Positions 49,296-58,409 of a stretch of 64,000 nt of DNA are shown here, in pieces. The stretch is from Alphaproteobacteria bacterium (lineage in GTDB: Bacteria; Pseudomonadota; Alphaproteobacteria; Micavibrionales; Micavibrionaceae): NCBI GenBank assembly GCA_028289285.1, contig JANQRF010000002.1, positions 62,001 through 126,000 on the forward strand, given 5' to 3'. The position numbers and the translations under genes were made by a program. Each line of letters begins with the position of its first letter. The first letter of the stretch is position 1. The notes under the pieces were generated by a model that searched no databases, was not told the origin of the DNA, and saw only the letters and a list, made by a program, of their open reading frames with translations.

Positions 49296-51377
49296 CTAAA
49301 GCTCCACCATAACTGTAAAAGCAATCACAAGGGCTGCAACAAAACATGAAATGATTGCCGCCACAGTTCTGCCTGTAGATTGCCCGAAGGTTGGATCTTT
49401 TTCGATTCTGAGCTCCAGTGTTTTTTGTTCTTTATCCAAAAGAAGATAGTGTTTCATTGCTTCTCTATACTCATCGTAATCACGTGTGAATAGCTTATCA
49501 TTGTCGAAAAGCGCTAAAAGTTTTGTCAGGTCTCCTGATTGTTTTATTTTTTCAATATTTTCTTTAAGTTTTACACGCCTTATACGGCTGTGAATATGGG
49601 CATAGACAGGCTCCATTGCATCAGCGATCCATTTTGCAACGCCTTTAAACTTTTCCATTTTGAATTTTCGCTGAATGGCTTCCAGCACTTTAAGTTCAGC
49701 CATGACAACCTGAAATTCATCTGGAGATTGAAGATCATGTAAAAATCTTTCAACAATTTTTGAATCTTTAATAGATAAAAAGGCAACGGAGTGGCGATCA
49801 AAAAATCGTAATGGTTTATCTGCCCGGCTGGATATCTTTTCAAAAGCCCGGATCATATCTTCTGCATTACGGACATAAAACCCGTTTAACTTACTGCTTA
49901 GGCAATGCGACTCCGGATTAAGATAATAAACACAGCGTTCAAGTCCATATCCGATTTGTTTTTGTTTGATGTATTTTCTACACGTGCCAAAGCGATTTGT
50001 AAGTGAGCTGATATCTAATCCTGCACCATTGTGCATATCTATCCATTGCATCACAAAAAAATTGGCGATCAAATCATGATAACTTTGCGGGTTGGATTTA
50101 CGGATGATAGCATTGCTTAGAGATTTCCCAATACCATCTGGAAAGACGCGCAATTCTCTGTAACGGATAGGCGCTTCAGGATGAAGAGCGATTGATAAAC
50201 GTGTGGCCAGCCTGTCCGGATAATTGGAATCGCGTCCACCTTCTTGAGCAAGACCATAAGCGCGTTCATAGTTTTCGAGTAAAATTTTGCTTTCAGTGGC
50301 ACGTTTTATCCATTGAAACATATCATCATTTTCAACGCATTCTACAAGAGCAACCGGGTCTTCTGCGCTGTTATAAGCCACTAGTTCGGGTAAAGAATAT
50401 TTCTGTCCCCCGATAATAATCGGGCGTTTGGCTTTTATTTTTTTGCCCGGCGGTTTATTGGTCAGACGTTGTCCTTCCAGCCAGGCTTCAACATCTTCCA
50501 GGGTCCAGCGTTGATTTACATCATCAAATAAAAGCCCACGCATGAGTTCGAGAATAGAGCCTCCAAATCTATCCTTGGAAATCAGGGAGCTAAATGTTCC
50601 GTGTTCCATTTTATGTTGGATTATTTCCCGGTCGCTTAGGCCTTCCATGGGGTCATGTGACCTCAATAACACGGCAAGCGTTACACCGAATGAATACATG
50701 TCATCTTCAAAGGTGCCGACACCGCGTCCGATCGGGTCCGCCATCGCCCGCTCAACTGTTTCATAAAGGGCCGGCATATCGACACCGCAAGGCAAAGACA
50801 GGCAATCTCCAAATGCAATACTCTCAATAGATTGCGCTTTTTGACGGCCGAATAAATTGCCGGGGCGGATAGCGCCGTGAATAAGATCTTTGTTACGCAT
50901 ATCGGTAAGTGCGCTAACAAGGGGTTGGACAATTGCGCTTGTAACGATTTCGGGTTTTAAACCCAGCGCAATAGATGCCGTGTCGTCTTTAACTATAGGA
51001 GTCAAATTATTGTCTTCATAAAGAAACACATAACATTGTTGTTTATCTTGCGGCCAGTCGATCACACCCTTTGTCACCAATCTTGGCAGACAAGGGTTGA
51101 TCAGTGTGGCATAGCTTGAAGCCTTATTCGTGCGCGGTGAATATTGAGGATGACAGATAAGAGCATAGAGCTTGGAGGGCGCTTTTCCCGATCCGGTTGC
51201 ACCATAAGCTTTTACAGGGCCGCGATCCAGGTGCGGTAAAGGCTGTGAAGGAAAAATGGTAATATGATCATTGAACCGCACACTGCTTGCAGAGGCAGCT
51301 GGTTTTTCGGGCGCGCTTTCTTCTGGCGCATCGGCGGCGCTGTCTGCGCCTTCAATCTGATCTTTCTGATCTTCCAT
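49296..51377 (-). CDS. membrane-anchored protein-kinase-like protein (pseudokinase)
   Basis: A 693-residue protein: Ala/Glu-rich disordered start, kinase-like domain over about residues 55-320, a long helical region, and one C-terminal membrane helix (VAAIISCFVAALVIAFTVMV). The fold is visible from DDMYSFGVTLAVLL (kinase subdomain IX) and NQRWTLEDVEAWL (XI). The catalytic loop reads HGAIRPGN at 167-174 instead of HRDLKPEN, so the catalytic Asp is Ala; no VAIK-type Lys is seen; the DFG position reads FGD. It is therefore probably catalytically dead. I chose the ATG at 51377; a GTG at 51440 lies inside the purA terminator. Confidence 0.65.
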   Translation of the reverse strand: MEDQKDQIEGADSAADAPEESAPEKPAASASSVRFNDHITIFPSQPLPHLDRGPVKAYGATGSGKAPSKLYALICHPQYSPRTNKASSYATLINPCLPRLVTKGVIDWPQDKQQCYVFLYEDNNLTPIVKDDTASIALGLKPEIVTSAIVQPLVSALTDMRNKDLIHGAIRPGNLFGRQKAQSIESIAFGDCLSLPCGVDMPALYETVERAMADPIGRGVGTFEDDMYSFGVTLAVLLRSHDPMEGLSDREIIQHKMEHGTFSSLISKDRFGGSILELMRGLLFDDVNQRWTLEDVEAWLEGQRLTNKPPGKKIKAKRPIIIGGQKYSLPELVAYNSAEDPVALVECVENDDMFQWIKRATESKILLENYERAYGLAQEGGRDSNYPDRLATRLSIALHPEAPIRYRELRVFPDGIGKSLSNAIIRKSNPQSYHDLIANFFVMQWIDMHNGAGLDISSLTNRFGTCRKYIKQKQIGYGLERCVYYLNPESHCLSSKLNGFYVRNAEDMIRAFEKISSRADKPLRFFDRHSVAFLSIKDSKIVERFLHDLQSPDEFQVVMAELKVLEAIQRKFKMEKFKGVAKWIADAMEPVYAHIHSRIRRVKLKENIEKIKQSGDLTKLLALFDNDKLFTRDYDEYREAMKHYLLLDKEQKTLELRIEKDPTFGQSTGRTVAAIISCFVAALVIAFTVMVEL

Positions 51378-51419
51378 ATATGTCTTTGAACGTAGCGGTA
51401 AATGATTAAAAGAGCGTGA

Positions 51420-51460
51420 AAACGCCCGTAAGTCATACACTTATAAGTGTACGGGCGTTT
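51420..51460 (-). terminator. purA terminator
   Basis: AAACGCCCGT (51420-51429) pairs perfectly with ACGGGCGTTT (51451-51460). Inside it is the palindrome ACACTTATAAGTGT. On the minus strand the stem ends in GTTTTC. A smaller CTGTTT/AAACAG hairpin sits at 51484-51497 right after the purA stop. Confidence 0.6.
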
Positions 51461-51497
51461 GCTCAGAAAGTAAAGAAATGCGCCTGTTTACAAACAG

Positions 51498-52790
51498 TTA
51501 AAGGCTGAATGGGTCTTGCATCAAAATAGTGTCTTCACGCTCCGGACTGGTGGAGAGCAAGGTAACGGGCGCACTGATCAGCTCTTCGATATGTTTAACA
51601 TATTTCACTGCTCCAGCAGGCAGATCGGCCCAGCTGCGCGCACCTTCCGTGCTTTCACTCCAGCCTTCAAATGTTTCATAGATGGGCTTTAAAGATGCCT
51701 GCGCCTGCTGGCCGGAGGGGATATAGTCGATTTTTTCACCGTTCAGCTCATACCCTGTACAGATTTTAATTTCCTCAAACCCATCCAGAACGTCCAGTTT
51801 GGTGAGCGCAATACCGTCAATACCGCCTGTCTTGATAGATTGCTTGACAAGCGCAGCATCGAACCAGCCGCAGCGGCGTTTGCGCCCGGTTGTCGTGCCA
51901 AATTCATGTCCGCGCGTACCGAGCTTTTCACCGACTTCATTCTCCTGTTCCGTTGGAAACGGACCTGCGCCGACACGCGTTGTATATGCTTTCGTAATAC
52001 CAAGTACATAGCCGATATGGCGTGGGCTGATACCGGCGCCTGTTGCGGCCTGCGCGGCGCAGATATTGGAAGAGGTGACAAACGGATAAGTACCGTGATC
52101 GACGTCCAGCATCATGCCCTGCGCCCCTTCAAAAAGGATTTTCTTACCTGTATTCTGGGCATCATCCAGGGTTTTCCAGACAATATCCGCATAGGACAGA
52201 ATCTCGGGCGCAATATCCTGCAAGTCTTTAAAGATAGCTTCATGATCCAGCTCTTCTGCGCCCAGACCTTTGAGCAGCGCATTATGATGCGTGACCAGCC
52301 TTTCCAGTTTTTCTTTTAAAATGTCCGGTTCTGCAAGGTCACAGACGCGGATTCCCCGCCGCGCGACTTTATCTTCATAGGCGGGGCCGATCCCGCGTTT
52401 GGTTGTGCCGATCTGGCCTTTCCCGCGTGCGGATTCTGCTGCGCCGTCCACGGCGGAATGGCAGGGCAGGATAAGTGTTGCGTTTTCAGCAAGCTTTAAG
52501 GTGGCCGGGGAAATTTCTACGCCTTGTTCCCGCACAGTCTCTATTTCTTTTAAGAGCGCCCACGGGTCGACAACGACCCCATTTCCGATCACAGAAATTT
52601 TCCCTGGCCGGACAATACCGGACGGCAGGAGATGTAGTTTATAAACCTTTCCATCAATCACCAGCGTGTGGCCTGCATTGTGACCGCCCTGAAAACGCAC
52701 AACCACATCGGCGCGGCTGGACAGCCAGTCAACGATTTTCCCTTTTCCTTCATCTCCCCATTGGGATCCGATCACTGCAACATTTGACAT
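51498..52790 (-). CDS. purA: adenylosuccinate synthetase
   Basis: A 430-residue enzyme of normal length. [16 protein letters not shown] near residue 8 is the GTP-binding/catalytic signature with Asp and Lys, [11 protein letters not shown] holds the catalytic His, and [16 protein letters not shown] is the second signature. It makes adenylosuccinate from IMP and aspartate, the first committed step to AMP. It lies 17 bp after hisZ, an arrangement common in alphaproteobacteria. GGAGG precedes the ATG. Confidence 0.97.
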   Translation of the reverse strand: MSNVAVIGSQWGDEGKGKIVDWLSSRADVVVRFQGGHNAGHTLVIDGKVYKLHLLPSGIVRPGKISVIGNGVVVDPWALLKEIETVREQGVEISPATLKLAENATLILPCHSAVDGAAESARGKGQIGTTKRGIGPAYEDKVARRGIRVCDLAEPDILKEKLERLVTHHNALLKGLGAEELDHEAIFKDLQDIAPEILSYADIVWKTLDDAQNTGKKILFEGAQGMMLDVDHGTYPFVTSSNICAAQAATGAGISPRHIGYVLGITKAYTTRVGAGPFPTEQENEVGEKLGTRGHEFGTTTGRKRRCGWFDAALVKQSIKTGGIDGIALTKLDVLDGFEEIKICTGYELNGEKIDYIPSGQQAQASLKPIYETFEGWSESTEGARSWADLPAGAVKYVKHIEELISAPVTLLSTSPEREDTILMQDPFSL

Positions 52791-52807
52791 TTTTTCCTCC
52801 CGTTAGA

Positions 52808-53896
52808 TTAAATTTTCCGTTTCACACAAAGCCCGTCATCCTGCGCGGCCCTGATCTCTTTCCAGCCTGCAGAAGCAGGCAGTATTTTAGTTTTTGGCGC
52901 GTCCTGTTTTGGCAAGGCTGGTAACAGGCTATCCATATAAAGCGTAAAGCCGGTAGCGCTTTGATCCTGGGCTTTTTCCGAAAGGGAGTAACGTCCGCCG
53001 CCGCCAAGCTCGCCGCGCACATCTTTGGAATAGAGTGTAAAGCTGATTCCGGTTTCATATTCCAGGCCGCGATGTTCCACCAGGTCAACCGTGATCTGCG
53101 CCTCAATTTCATAGGCAGCCATACCGTCTTTCAGGTCGGCGCACATCTCCTGAAGGGTTTCAATGTCTTTTAATATCTGCCCGTCCAAAGAAAAAGATTT
53201 TAGTTTTTCAAAAGCGCTTTCTTCAGGGCCGCATACTTCCAGTAAAGCGCTTAAAAGATCGGTTGCCTGCGAGGAAATACCACCAAGCGCATTTTTATCT
53301 TTTTGGGAAAGTGCCGTTTCCATCTCTTCTCTTTGTTCCTTGGGAACGCTGTAATGTTCAAAAATATGGGAGATCAGCATTGGTACAGTCAGATCAATCG
53401 TCATATTTTCTATGCCGATTTCTTTTAAAGCTGCAAGTGCAATCAACGCGATTTCGGCATCACCCTGCGGTGTATGCGCGCCGATCATTTCACATCCAAC
53501 CTGGACGAATTGCCGCGCTGGGCGAATCTGCGTGCCGTTCACACGCAGCACATCGGCAGCATAAGACAGGCGCAAAGGCCGCTCCTCCCCGGCAAGACGC
53601 GAATCTGCAATGCGAGCGATCTGCGCCGTCGTGTCGGCCCGCAAACCCATCATGCGCTGGCTGAGCGGGTCCATCAGGCGGAACGTCTGGCGGGCAAGCG
53701 CTGCGCCCGGGCCAGGGCTTAGCAAATGATCTTCAAATTCCATCAGCGGCGGTTTGACGCGGTCATAGCCAAAACGCGCAAAAACATCCATGACTGTGGT
53801 GATCGCCTGCGCCTCGCTTTGCGCATCGGGCGCAAGAAGGTCGCTCAGGCCGCTAGGCAGCAGGGCTGCGTGGTCTTGTTCACTCATTCCGGTCAT
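52808..53896 (-). CDS. hisZ: ATP phosphoribosyltransferase regulatory subunit HisZ
   Basis: A 362-residue class II aminoacyl-tRNA-synthetase-like protein related to HisRS. Motif 2-like FRLMDPLSQRMMGLRADTTA and ADVLRVNG are visible, written in part; the anticodon domain is missing, as in HisZ. It combines with short-form HisG (not in the window) to make ATP phosphoribosyltransferase and confer histidine feedback. Start is at 53896 or the internal ATG at residue 4. Only 10 bp separate it from the divergent WecA-like gene. Confidence 0.9.
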   Translation of the reverse strand: MTGMSEQDHAALLPSGLSDLLAPDAQSEAQAITTVMDVFARFGYDRVKPPLMEFEDHLLSPGPGAALARQTFRLMDPLSQRMMGLRADTTAQIARIADSRLAGEERPLRLSYAADVLRVNGTQIRPARQFVQVGCEMIGAHTPQGDAEIALIALAALKEIGIENMTIDLTVPMLISHIFEHYSVPKEQREEMETALSQKDKNALGGISSQATDLLSALLEVCGPEESAFEKLKSFSLDGQILKDIETLQEMCADLKDGMAAYEIEAQITVDLVEHRGLEYETGISFTLYSKDVRGELGGGGRYSLSEKAQDQSATGFTLYMDSLLPALPKQDAPKTKILPASAGWKEIRAAQDDGLCVKRKI

Positions 53897-53906
53897 GAGT
53901 TAAACC

Positions 53907-55103
53907 ATGAAAGCCCTTGTGGGCCAAGGATTTTTTGAGCTTGATCCGGCCCGCATCAAGCTTGTACAAAGGGGGTTAAGTATCGGGGGTGCTTTTTCAA
54001 AGATGTTTCCGTCCACGTTAACCTTGGCTTTTATTTGTCTGACCGGGTTTGCGCTGTCTTACATTCTGTTTGCCCGCGGGCAGTTTCTGGCCCGAAAACT
54101 TAAATTTGTCGATAAGGCCGTGCAGGATAAAGACCGTAAAGATCATGTCGGGGCGGTTCCGCCCATTGGCGGTCTTATTATCATTCCGGTATTCATGTTG
54201 TGCATTATCCTGGAGCGTTTACTGGGCGAGGTCTGGCTGGTCTCCTGGCCGGTCGTGGCGGCGCTCGGTGCGATCCTTGTAATGGGCGCAGTAGATGATA
54301 AATACGATCTTTCCGCCCGGTTTCGCTTTATCTTTCAATTCGCCGTTGCAACTTTCATTGTTTTGTGCGCGCAGGCGAAACTTGGTTTTCTTGGATCACT
54401 TTTTGGTCCCGGTGAAACCTATACAGGCTTTCTGGCTGTTCCATTCACGGTTTTATGCCTGGTCGTTTTGATGAATGCACTTAATATGCTGGACGGGCTG
54501 GATGGGTTATCCGGGGGGTGGTGCATGATTGTGCTCCTTATTTTTGCAGGTGCCGCCGCGCTGGAAGAGCGCTGGCCGTTTGTCTGGGCGTCTTTATTCA
54601 TGATCGGGCCTCTCTGCGCCTTTTTAATCTTTAATATGCGCCACCCCTGGCGGCGCAAAGCCTCGATCTTTATGGGCGATGCAGGCGCGCTTGCGCTTGC
54701 ATTGTTTATAGGCTGGCTTGTGATCCGCATGTCGCAGGGGGTTGAAAATGATAAATATGCCTATGTGCTTCCGCCTGCCGTGTTGATCTGGGTTTTGGCG
54801 GTCCCGATCATGGATTTATTTGCCTTGTTTTTCACGCGTCTGGCGCAAAAGCGCCATCCGTTTTCCCCTGACAGATATCATTTACATTACCGTCTCATCG
54901 CGCGTGGCTTGAGCACGGGGCAGGCAACATGGAGTATGCTCGGCATTACATTATTTTTGGCAGTAATTGGCCTTGGTTTATATGTACTTGGCACACCGGA
55001 CTATATTTTAATGTATTTGTGGATTGCTGTTTTACTGGCCCATACGGCGCGCACTTATATGAAATATGGCCGTAGTGCTATGTCTTCATCCAGCGGTCCA
55101 TAA
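53907..55103 (+). CDS. undecaprenyl-phosphate GlcNAc-1-phosphate transferase, WecA/MraY-family
   Basis: A 398-residue polytopic protein with about ten or eleven helices. Family motifs: GAVDDKYD (catalytic Asp pair), NALNMLDGLDGLSGG, MGDAGAL, and the histidine-rich cytoplasmic loop KRHPFSPDRYHLHYR. It moves a HexNAc-1-phosphate onto undecaprenyl phosphate to start a surface polysaccharide. The start is uncertain: the ATG at 53907 adds 32 atypical residues before the first helix; an ATG at 54003 is more natural for the family. It overlaps the symporter gene by 26 bp convergently. Confidence 0.88.
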   Translation: MKALVGQGFFELDPARIKLVQRGLSIGGAFSKMFPSTLTLAFICLTGFALSYILFARGQFLARKLKFVDKAVQDKDRKDHVGAVPPIGGLIIIPVFMLCIILERLLGEVWLVSWPVVAALGAILVMGAVDDKYDLSARFRFIFQFAVATFIVLCAQAKLGFLGSLFGPGETYTGFLAVPFTVLCLVVLMNALNMLDGLDGLSGGWCMIVLLIFAGAAALEERWPFVWASLFMIGPLCAFLIFNMRHPWRRKASIFMGDAGALALALFIGWLVIRMSQGVENDKYAYVLPPAVLIWVLAVPIMDLFALFFTRLAQKRHPFSPDRYHLHYRLIARGLSTGQATWSMLGITLFLAVIGLGLYVLGTPDYILMYLWIAVLLAHTARTYMKYGRSAMSSSSGP

Positions 55104-56391
55104 CCGTTGTTGCGGTTAAATCGCCGGTGACGTTAATGGTGGTGCGGCACATATCTAAAATACGGTCCACACCCAGTATGATTCCAATCCCTTCCGCAGG
55201 CACGCCAATCCCGATCAGGATGGTGGCAAGAACAATAATCCCGACCCCAGGTGTAGCAGGTGTACCGATCGAGGCACCAACCGTTGTGATGAGCAGTAGT
55301 GCGATTTCTCCCCCCGATAAATCGACCCCGAAAATCTGGCACAGGAAAATTGCCGCCACAGCCTGGTAAAGCGCTGTCCCGTCCATATTGATCGTTGCGC
55401 CGAGCGGCACGACAAAGCGTGCAATTTCAGGGCGCACATTCAATTTTTCTTCCGCGGCCTGAATAGAGAGCGGCATCACGGCGGCAGAAGAAGAAGTTGA
55501 AAAGGCTAAAAGCTGTACTTCTCGAATTGCATTTAAAAAGTCGAGTGGATTGCGCCCGGCAATGATACTGACAATCAGGATATACATACATAGCATCATC
55601 AGTAATCCGCCAAGCACGGTGATGAAATACATCCCGACCCCGGCCAGCGCATCAAACCCGATCTTGATAACGATATCCCCGATCAGTCCAAAGACTGCGT
55701 AGGGCGCCAGCATCATCGCCCAGCTGATGATCCGCATGGTGGCAACCTGCCCGAAGACGCACAGATCGTTAAACGGCTTGGTCGTTGCAGGTTTAAGGGA
55801 CAGCATCACAATGCCCAGAATAATCGCGCCGATCACAATTTTGAGCATATCGCGGTCGAGGCTGGCTTGCGTAAAATTGGTCGGTATCAGATTAGCAATA
55901 CGCTGCGGGATGGTCAGTTCTTCAAAAGTTTGTGCAGGTACGTTGCCGACATTGCTGCTCATGGCCGCCTCGATAAAACCGGCATCAATGAATTCTCCGG
56001 GCTTAACGATATGGACAATAAGGAGCCCGATTGAAATCGACAGGGCGGTTGTGAAAATAAAATAAGGCACAAGCCGTGAGCCCATATTTTTCAGGAAATC
56101 CAGCGAGCCGCTGGTGGTAATCCCGAGAATAATCGAGCATACAACCAGTGGGACAATCACCATCTGGATAAGCCCAAGGAAAATTCGCCCAGGCAGCGCA
56201 ATCCAGCTGCCGATGGTGAGCGCGGTTTCCTGTGTGACCAGTGCCAGACCTGATGGGGATAAGGCCAGGCCCACCGCAATCCCAAGCCCCATACCAATCA
56301 GGATCTTGAGCCATAAATGCTGGGCGATCATGGAACTGATGGATTTGAGAAGGGATTGCCCGCGCGGGCTTTGCGGATATGGCAAAATCAT
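55078..56391 (-). CDS. dicarboxylate/amino acid:cation symporter (DAACS family)
   Basis: A 437-residue transporter with eight helices and two re-entrant loops. The diagnostic HP1 serine-rich loop is FSTSSSAAVMPLSI, and GATINMDGTALYQAVAAIF plus GIGTPATPGVGI follow, with the N-MDGT cation site. These take up C4-dicarboxylates, glutamate or aspartate with Na+ or H+. The N-terminus MILPYPQSPRGQSL is slightly long. Convergent 26-bp overlap with the WecA-like gene; 124 bp separate it from the divergent EF-hand gene. Confidence 0.9.
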   Translation of the reverse strand: MILPYPQSPRGQSLLKSISSMIAQHLWLKILIGMGLGIAVGLALSPSGLALVTQETALTIGSWIALPGRIFLGLIQMVIVPLVVCSIILGITTSGSLDFLKNMGSRLVPYFIFTTALSISIGLLIVHIVKPGEFIDAGFIEAAMSSNVGNVPAQTFEELTIPQRIANLIPTNFTQASLDRDMLKIVIGAIILGIVMLSLKPATTKPFNDLCVFGQVATMRIISWAMMLAPYAVFGLIGDIVIKIGFDALAGVGMYFITVLGGLLMMLCMYILIVSIIAGRNPLDFLNAIREVQLLAFSTSSSAAVMPLSIQAAEEKLNVRPEIARFVVPLGATINMDGTALYQAVAAIFLCQIFGVDLSGGEIALLLITTVGASIGTPATPGVGIIVLATILIGIGVPAEGIGIILGVDRILDMCRTTINVTGDLTATTVMDRWMKT

Positions 56392-56515
56392 GACACCTAT
56401 TTAAGCACAAATCTTTTTCTTGTCACAGTCTTGATCTTTTTTGGCCCAAGGCGTTTGATACACATGGAGTATAGCTAAATTTCATAACCTTTAAATGGAA
56501 GGATAATTTTAAGAG

Positions 56516-56836
56516 ATGAAAAAACTGTTTTTATTAAGTGCAGCCGCTTTGGCTATATCTGCTACACCTGCTCTGGCTGATAACCACGGAGACAAAAGCG
56601 GAAAGATGTTTGAAAAGCATGACACGAACGGCGATGGCGTTGTGTCTGAAGCTGAGTTTCTGGACCATGCAAAACAACGTTTTGCCGAAATGGATACGGA
56701 CGGTAATGGTGAAATCTCCCAGGAAGAAGCCAAAGCTCAAAAAGAGGCCCGTAAAGAGAAAATGAAAGAAAAGCGTGAAAAATGGAAAGAAAAACGTGAA
56801 GAGAATCATGACCATGATCACGAAGATGAAGAATAA
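56516..56836 (+). CDS. secreted EF-hand protein with charged helical tail
   Basis: A 106-residue protein with a signal peptide (cleaved after PALA, residue 21). Two EF-hands follow: DTNGDGVVSEAE and DTDGNGEISQEE, both with complete calcium-coordinating D-x-N/D-x-D/N-G patterns. The last 40 residues are a KE-rich helix (KMKEKREKWKEKREEN) ending in HDHDHEDEE, which could bind metal. Periplasmic location is likely. AAGGATAATTTTAAGAG before the ATG supplies the ribosome site. A strong terminator follows at 56860. Confidence 0.88.
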   Translation: MKKLFLLSAAALAISATPALADNHGDKSGKMFEKHDTNGDGVVSEAEFLDHAKQRFAEMDTDGNGEISQEEAKAQKEARKEKMKEKREKWKEKREENHDHDHEDEE

Positions 56837-56859
56837 ATTTTTTTCTGAGATTATATCAA

Positions 56860-56891
56860 AGAGCGCATCAGGCAGATGCGCTCTTTTTTTG
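56860..56891 (+). terminator. intrinsic terminator after the EF-hand gene
   Basis: AGAGCGCATC (56860-56869), loop AGGCA, GATGCGCTCT (56875-56884), then a T-run. The stem contains the stop codon of the convergent trhO gene (56868-56870). Confidence 0.88.
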
Positions 56892-57770
56892 TTCGGCTTC
56901 ACGTATAAATTGTTGGTGGCGCATGCGGAAAGCATGCGCCTTTTCCGGTGTCAGCGTGTCAATACAATGCGGGCAAGAGACACCCTTCTCATAGCTGTCA
57001 GCTTGTTTGTCCTCTTCACTTAAAGGGTAGCGACAGCCATAACATAGATCATAGGGCGCTTCTTCTAAATCCTGTCCAACAGCAACGCGCCGGTCGAAGA
57101 CAAAGCAGGCGCCATTCCATTTACTTTCTTTAGATGGAACTTCTTCCAAGTATTTTAAAATCCCCCCTTTAAGGTGATACACTTCCTCGAAGCCCTGGCT
57201 CAGCATATAGCTGGAGGCTTTTTCACAGCGGATACCGCCCGTGCAGAACATCGCCACTTTTTTGTCTTTTGCCGGGTCCATATTCTCTGCAACCCATTTT
57301 TTAAATTGTGTAAAGGTTTTGATGTCCGGATCAACCGCTCCATCAAAAATTCCGACGGCTGTTTCATAATCATTGCGCGTATCAATTAGTTTCACATCAT
57401 CCTGTGCGATCAAATCATTCCAGTCTTTTGGTTCAATATAAGTGCCTACCTGTTTGGTTGGGTCTGCTTCCGGGGCGCGCAGCGTAACAATTTCTTTTTT
57501 GAGCCGGACTTTCATATGCCGGAAAGGCTTGTCTTCGGCGCCCGAGCGTTTCACTTCGCCTTGTGAAATGCCTGCAATGCTTTCAAGTTTGGTTTCAATG
57601 GCATCTATGGCTTCGGGTGAAGGGCCTGCAATTGTGCCGTTAATCCCCTCAGGCGCAATCAAAAGTGTACCGCAAATGCCGTTTTCCAGGCAGGCGCTTT
57701 TAATCTCCGCCTGCAGCTGCGGCAAATCCTCTAAAGCAACAAATTTGTATAAAGCCAAAACGGTCCACAT
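56868..57770 (-). CDS. trhO: tRNA uridine(34) hydroxylase TrhO (rhodanese-domain, YceA)
   Basis: A 300-residue protein: an N-terminal acylphosphatase-like domain (CGTLLIAPEGINGTIAG), a rhodanese domain over about 115-215 with active-site CTGGIRCEKA, and a C-terminal Cys-rich part (CYGCRYPL, SCPHCIDTL). TrhO hydroxylates U34 of certain tRNAs to ho5U, an oxygen-dependent route parallel to the prephenate-dependent one. The stop codon lies inside the EF-hand terminator stem. It is transcribed alone. Confidence 0.93.
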   Translation of the reverse strand: MWTVLALYKFVALEDLPQLQAEIKSACLENGICGTLLIAPEGINGTIAGPSPEAIDAIETKLESIAGISQGEVKRSGAEDKPFRHMKVRLKKEIVTLRAPEADPTKQVGTYIEPKDWNDLIAQDDVKLIDTRNDYETAVGIFDGAVDPDIKTFTQFKKWVAENMDPAKDKKVAMFCTGGIRCEKASSYMLSQGFEEVYHLKGGILKYLEEVPSKESKWNGACFVFDRRVAVGQDLEEAPYDLCYGCRYPLSEEDKQADSYEKGVSCPHCIDTLTPEKAHAFRMRHQQFIREAEQKKSASA

Positions 57771-57826
57771 AATGGCTCCAGTTTATAGGCAAATCAGCCT
57801 TAAATTTCAATAGATCTGGTTTTTTG

Positions 57827-58357
57827 TTAAGCGATTTCCGTTGTGCGTTTTGGGGTAAGCCTGTGATGGACTTTGTCATAGAAGATCATGGCCGTGAAAA
57901 TCATGCAGGCCTGTAAAGTGCAGGTTATCATGCCCGGTGTTGAGCCGATGCAAGTACAATAAGTCAGCCAGGCAAAAGCAGCAAAGAGTTCCGATAGTCT
58001 GTAAAGAAAAGGATGGTCACGCAGGTAAATGGACAGGCTGGCAATTAAAGATGCTGTAAGGGGTAAAAGGTCATAGGGAACTTTGTAGGTAAACGCTGTA
58101 AACACGAAAATAAAAACCAGGAAGATGTAAAGGGCGTAGCGCATTATTTTGTCCGAGGCAAAGGCGCCGAATGCATTTTTTGCACCGCTGGCCAGGGCAA
58201 TCGCCGTACCGATCAGGGCTTCATTGCCGATATAATGTATGCCCCACATAGTGGAAGAAATTGTAAAGCCAATCAGCGCATAGCGCGGATTGCCAATCAG
58301 ATACGACCCGATTGAAAAAACAAGAGCAATATAGCCTGCTATTTCATAGATACTCAT
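57827..58357 (-). CDS. YgjV-family inner-membrane protein
   Basis: A 176-residue protein with about six helices. The pattern IGSYLIGNPRYALIGFTISS and AIALASGAKNAFGAFASDK, the helix pairs and the length fit the YgjV/Imp-YgjV family of unknown function. Its start codon directly abuts a perfect 15-bp hairpin (58358-58393) whose 3' arm contains GGGGCG, the only Shine-Dalgarno-like sequence, so translation may be controlled by the fold. The mscS-like gene ends 17 bp upstream of the hairpin. Confidence 0.75.
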   Translation of the reverse strand: MSIYEIAGYIALVFSIGSYLIGNPRYALIGFTISSTMWGIHYIGNEALIGTAIALASGAKNAFGAFASDKIMRYALYIFLVFIFVFTAFTYKVPYDLLPLTASLIASLSIYLRDHPFLYRLSELFAAFAWLTYCTCIGSTPGMITCTLQACMIFTAMIFYDKVHHRLTPKRTTEIA

Positions 58358-58393
58358 TTTCGCCCCATAATTTCACATAATTATGGGGCGAAA
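58358..58393 (-). promoter_or_regulatory. 15-bp hairpin covering the ygjV ribosome-binding site
   Basis: TTTCGCCCCATAATT (58358-58372), loop TCACAT, AATTATGGGGCGAAA (58379-58393). On the minus strand the hairpin ends with GGGGCGAAA directly followed by the ATG. No T-run follows on either strand, so it is not a normal terminator. Confidence 0.6.
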
Positions 58394-58409
58394 GTCTTAA
58401 GATTTTCTT

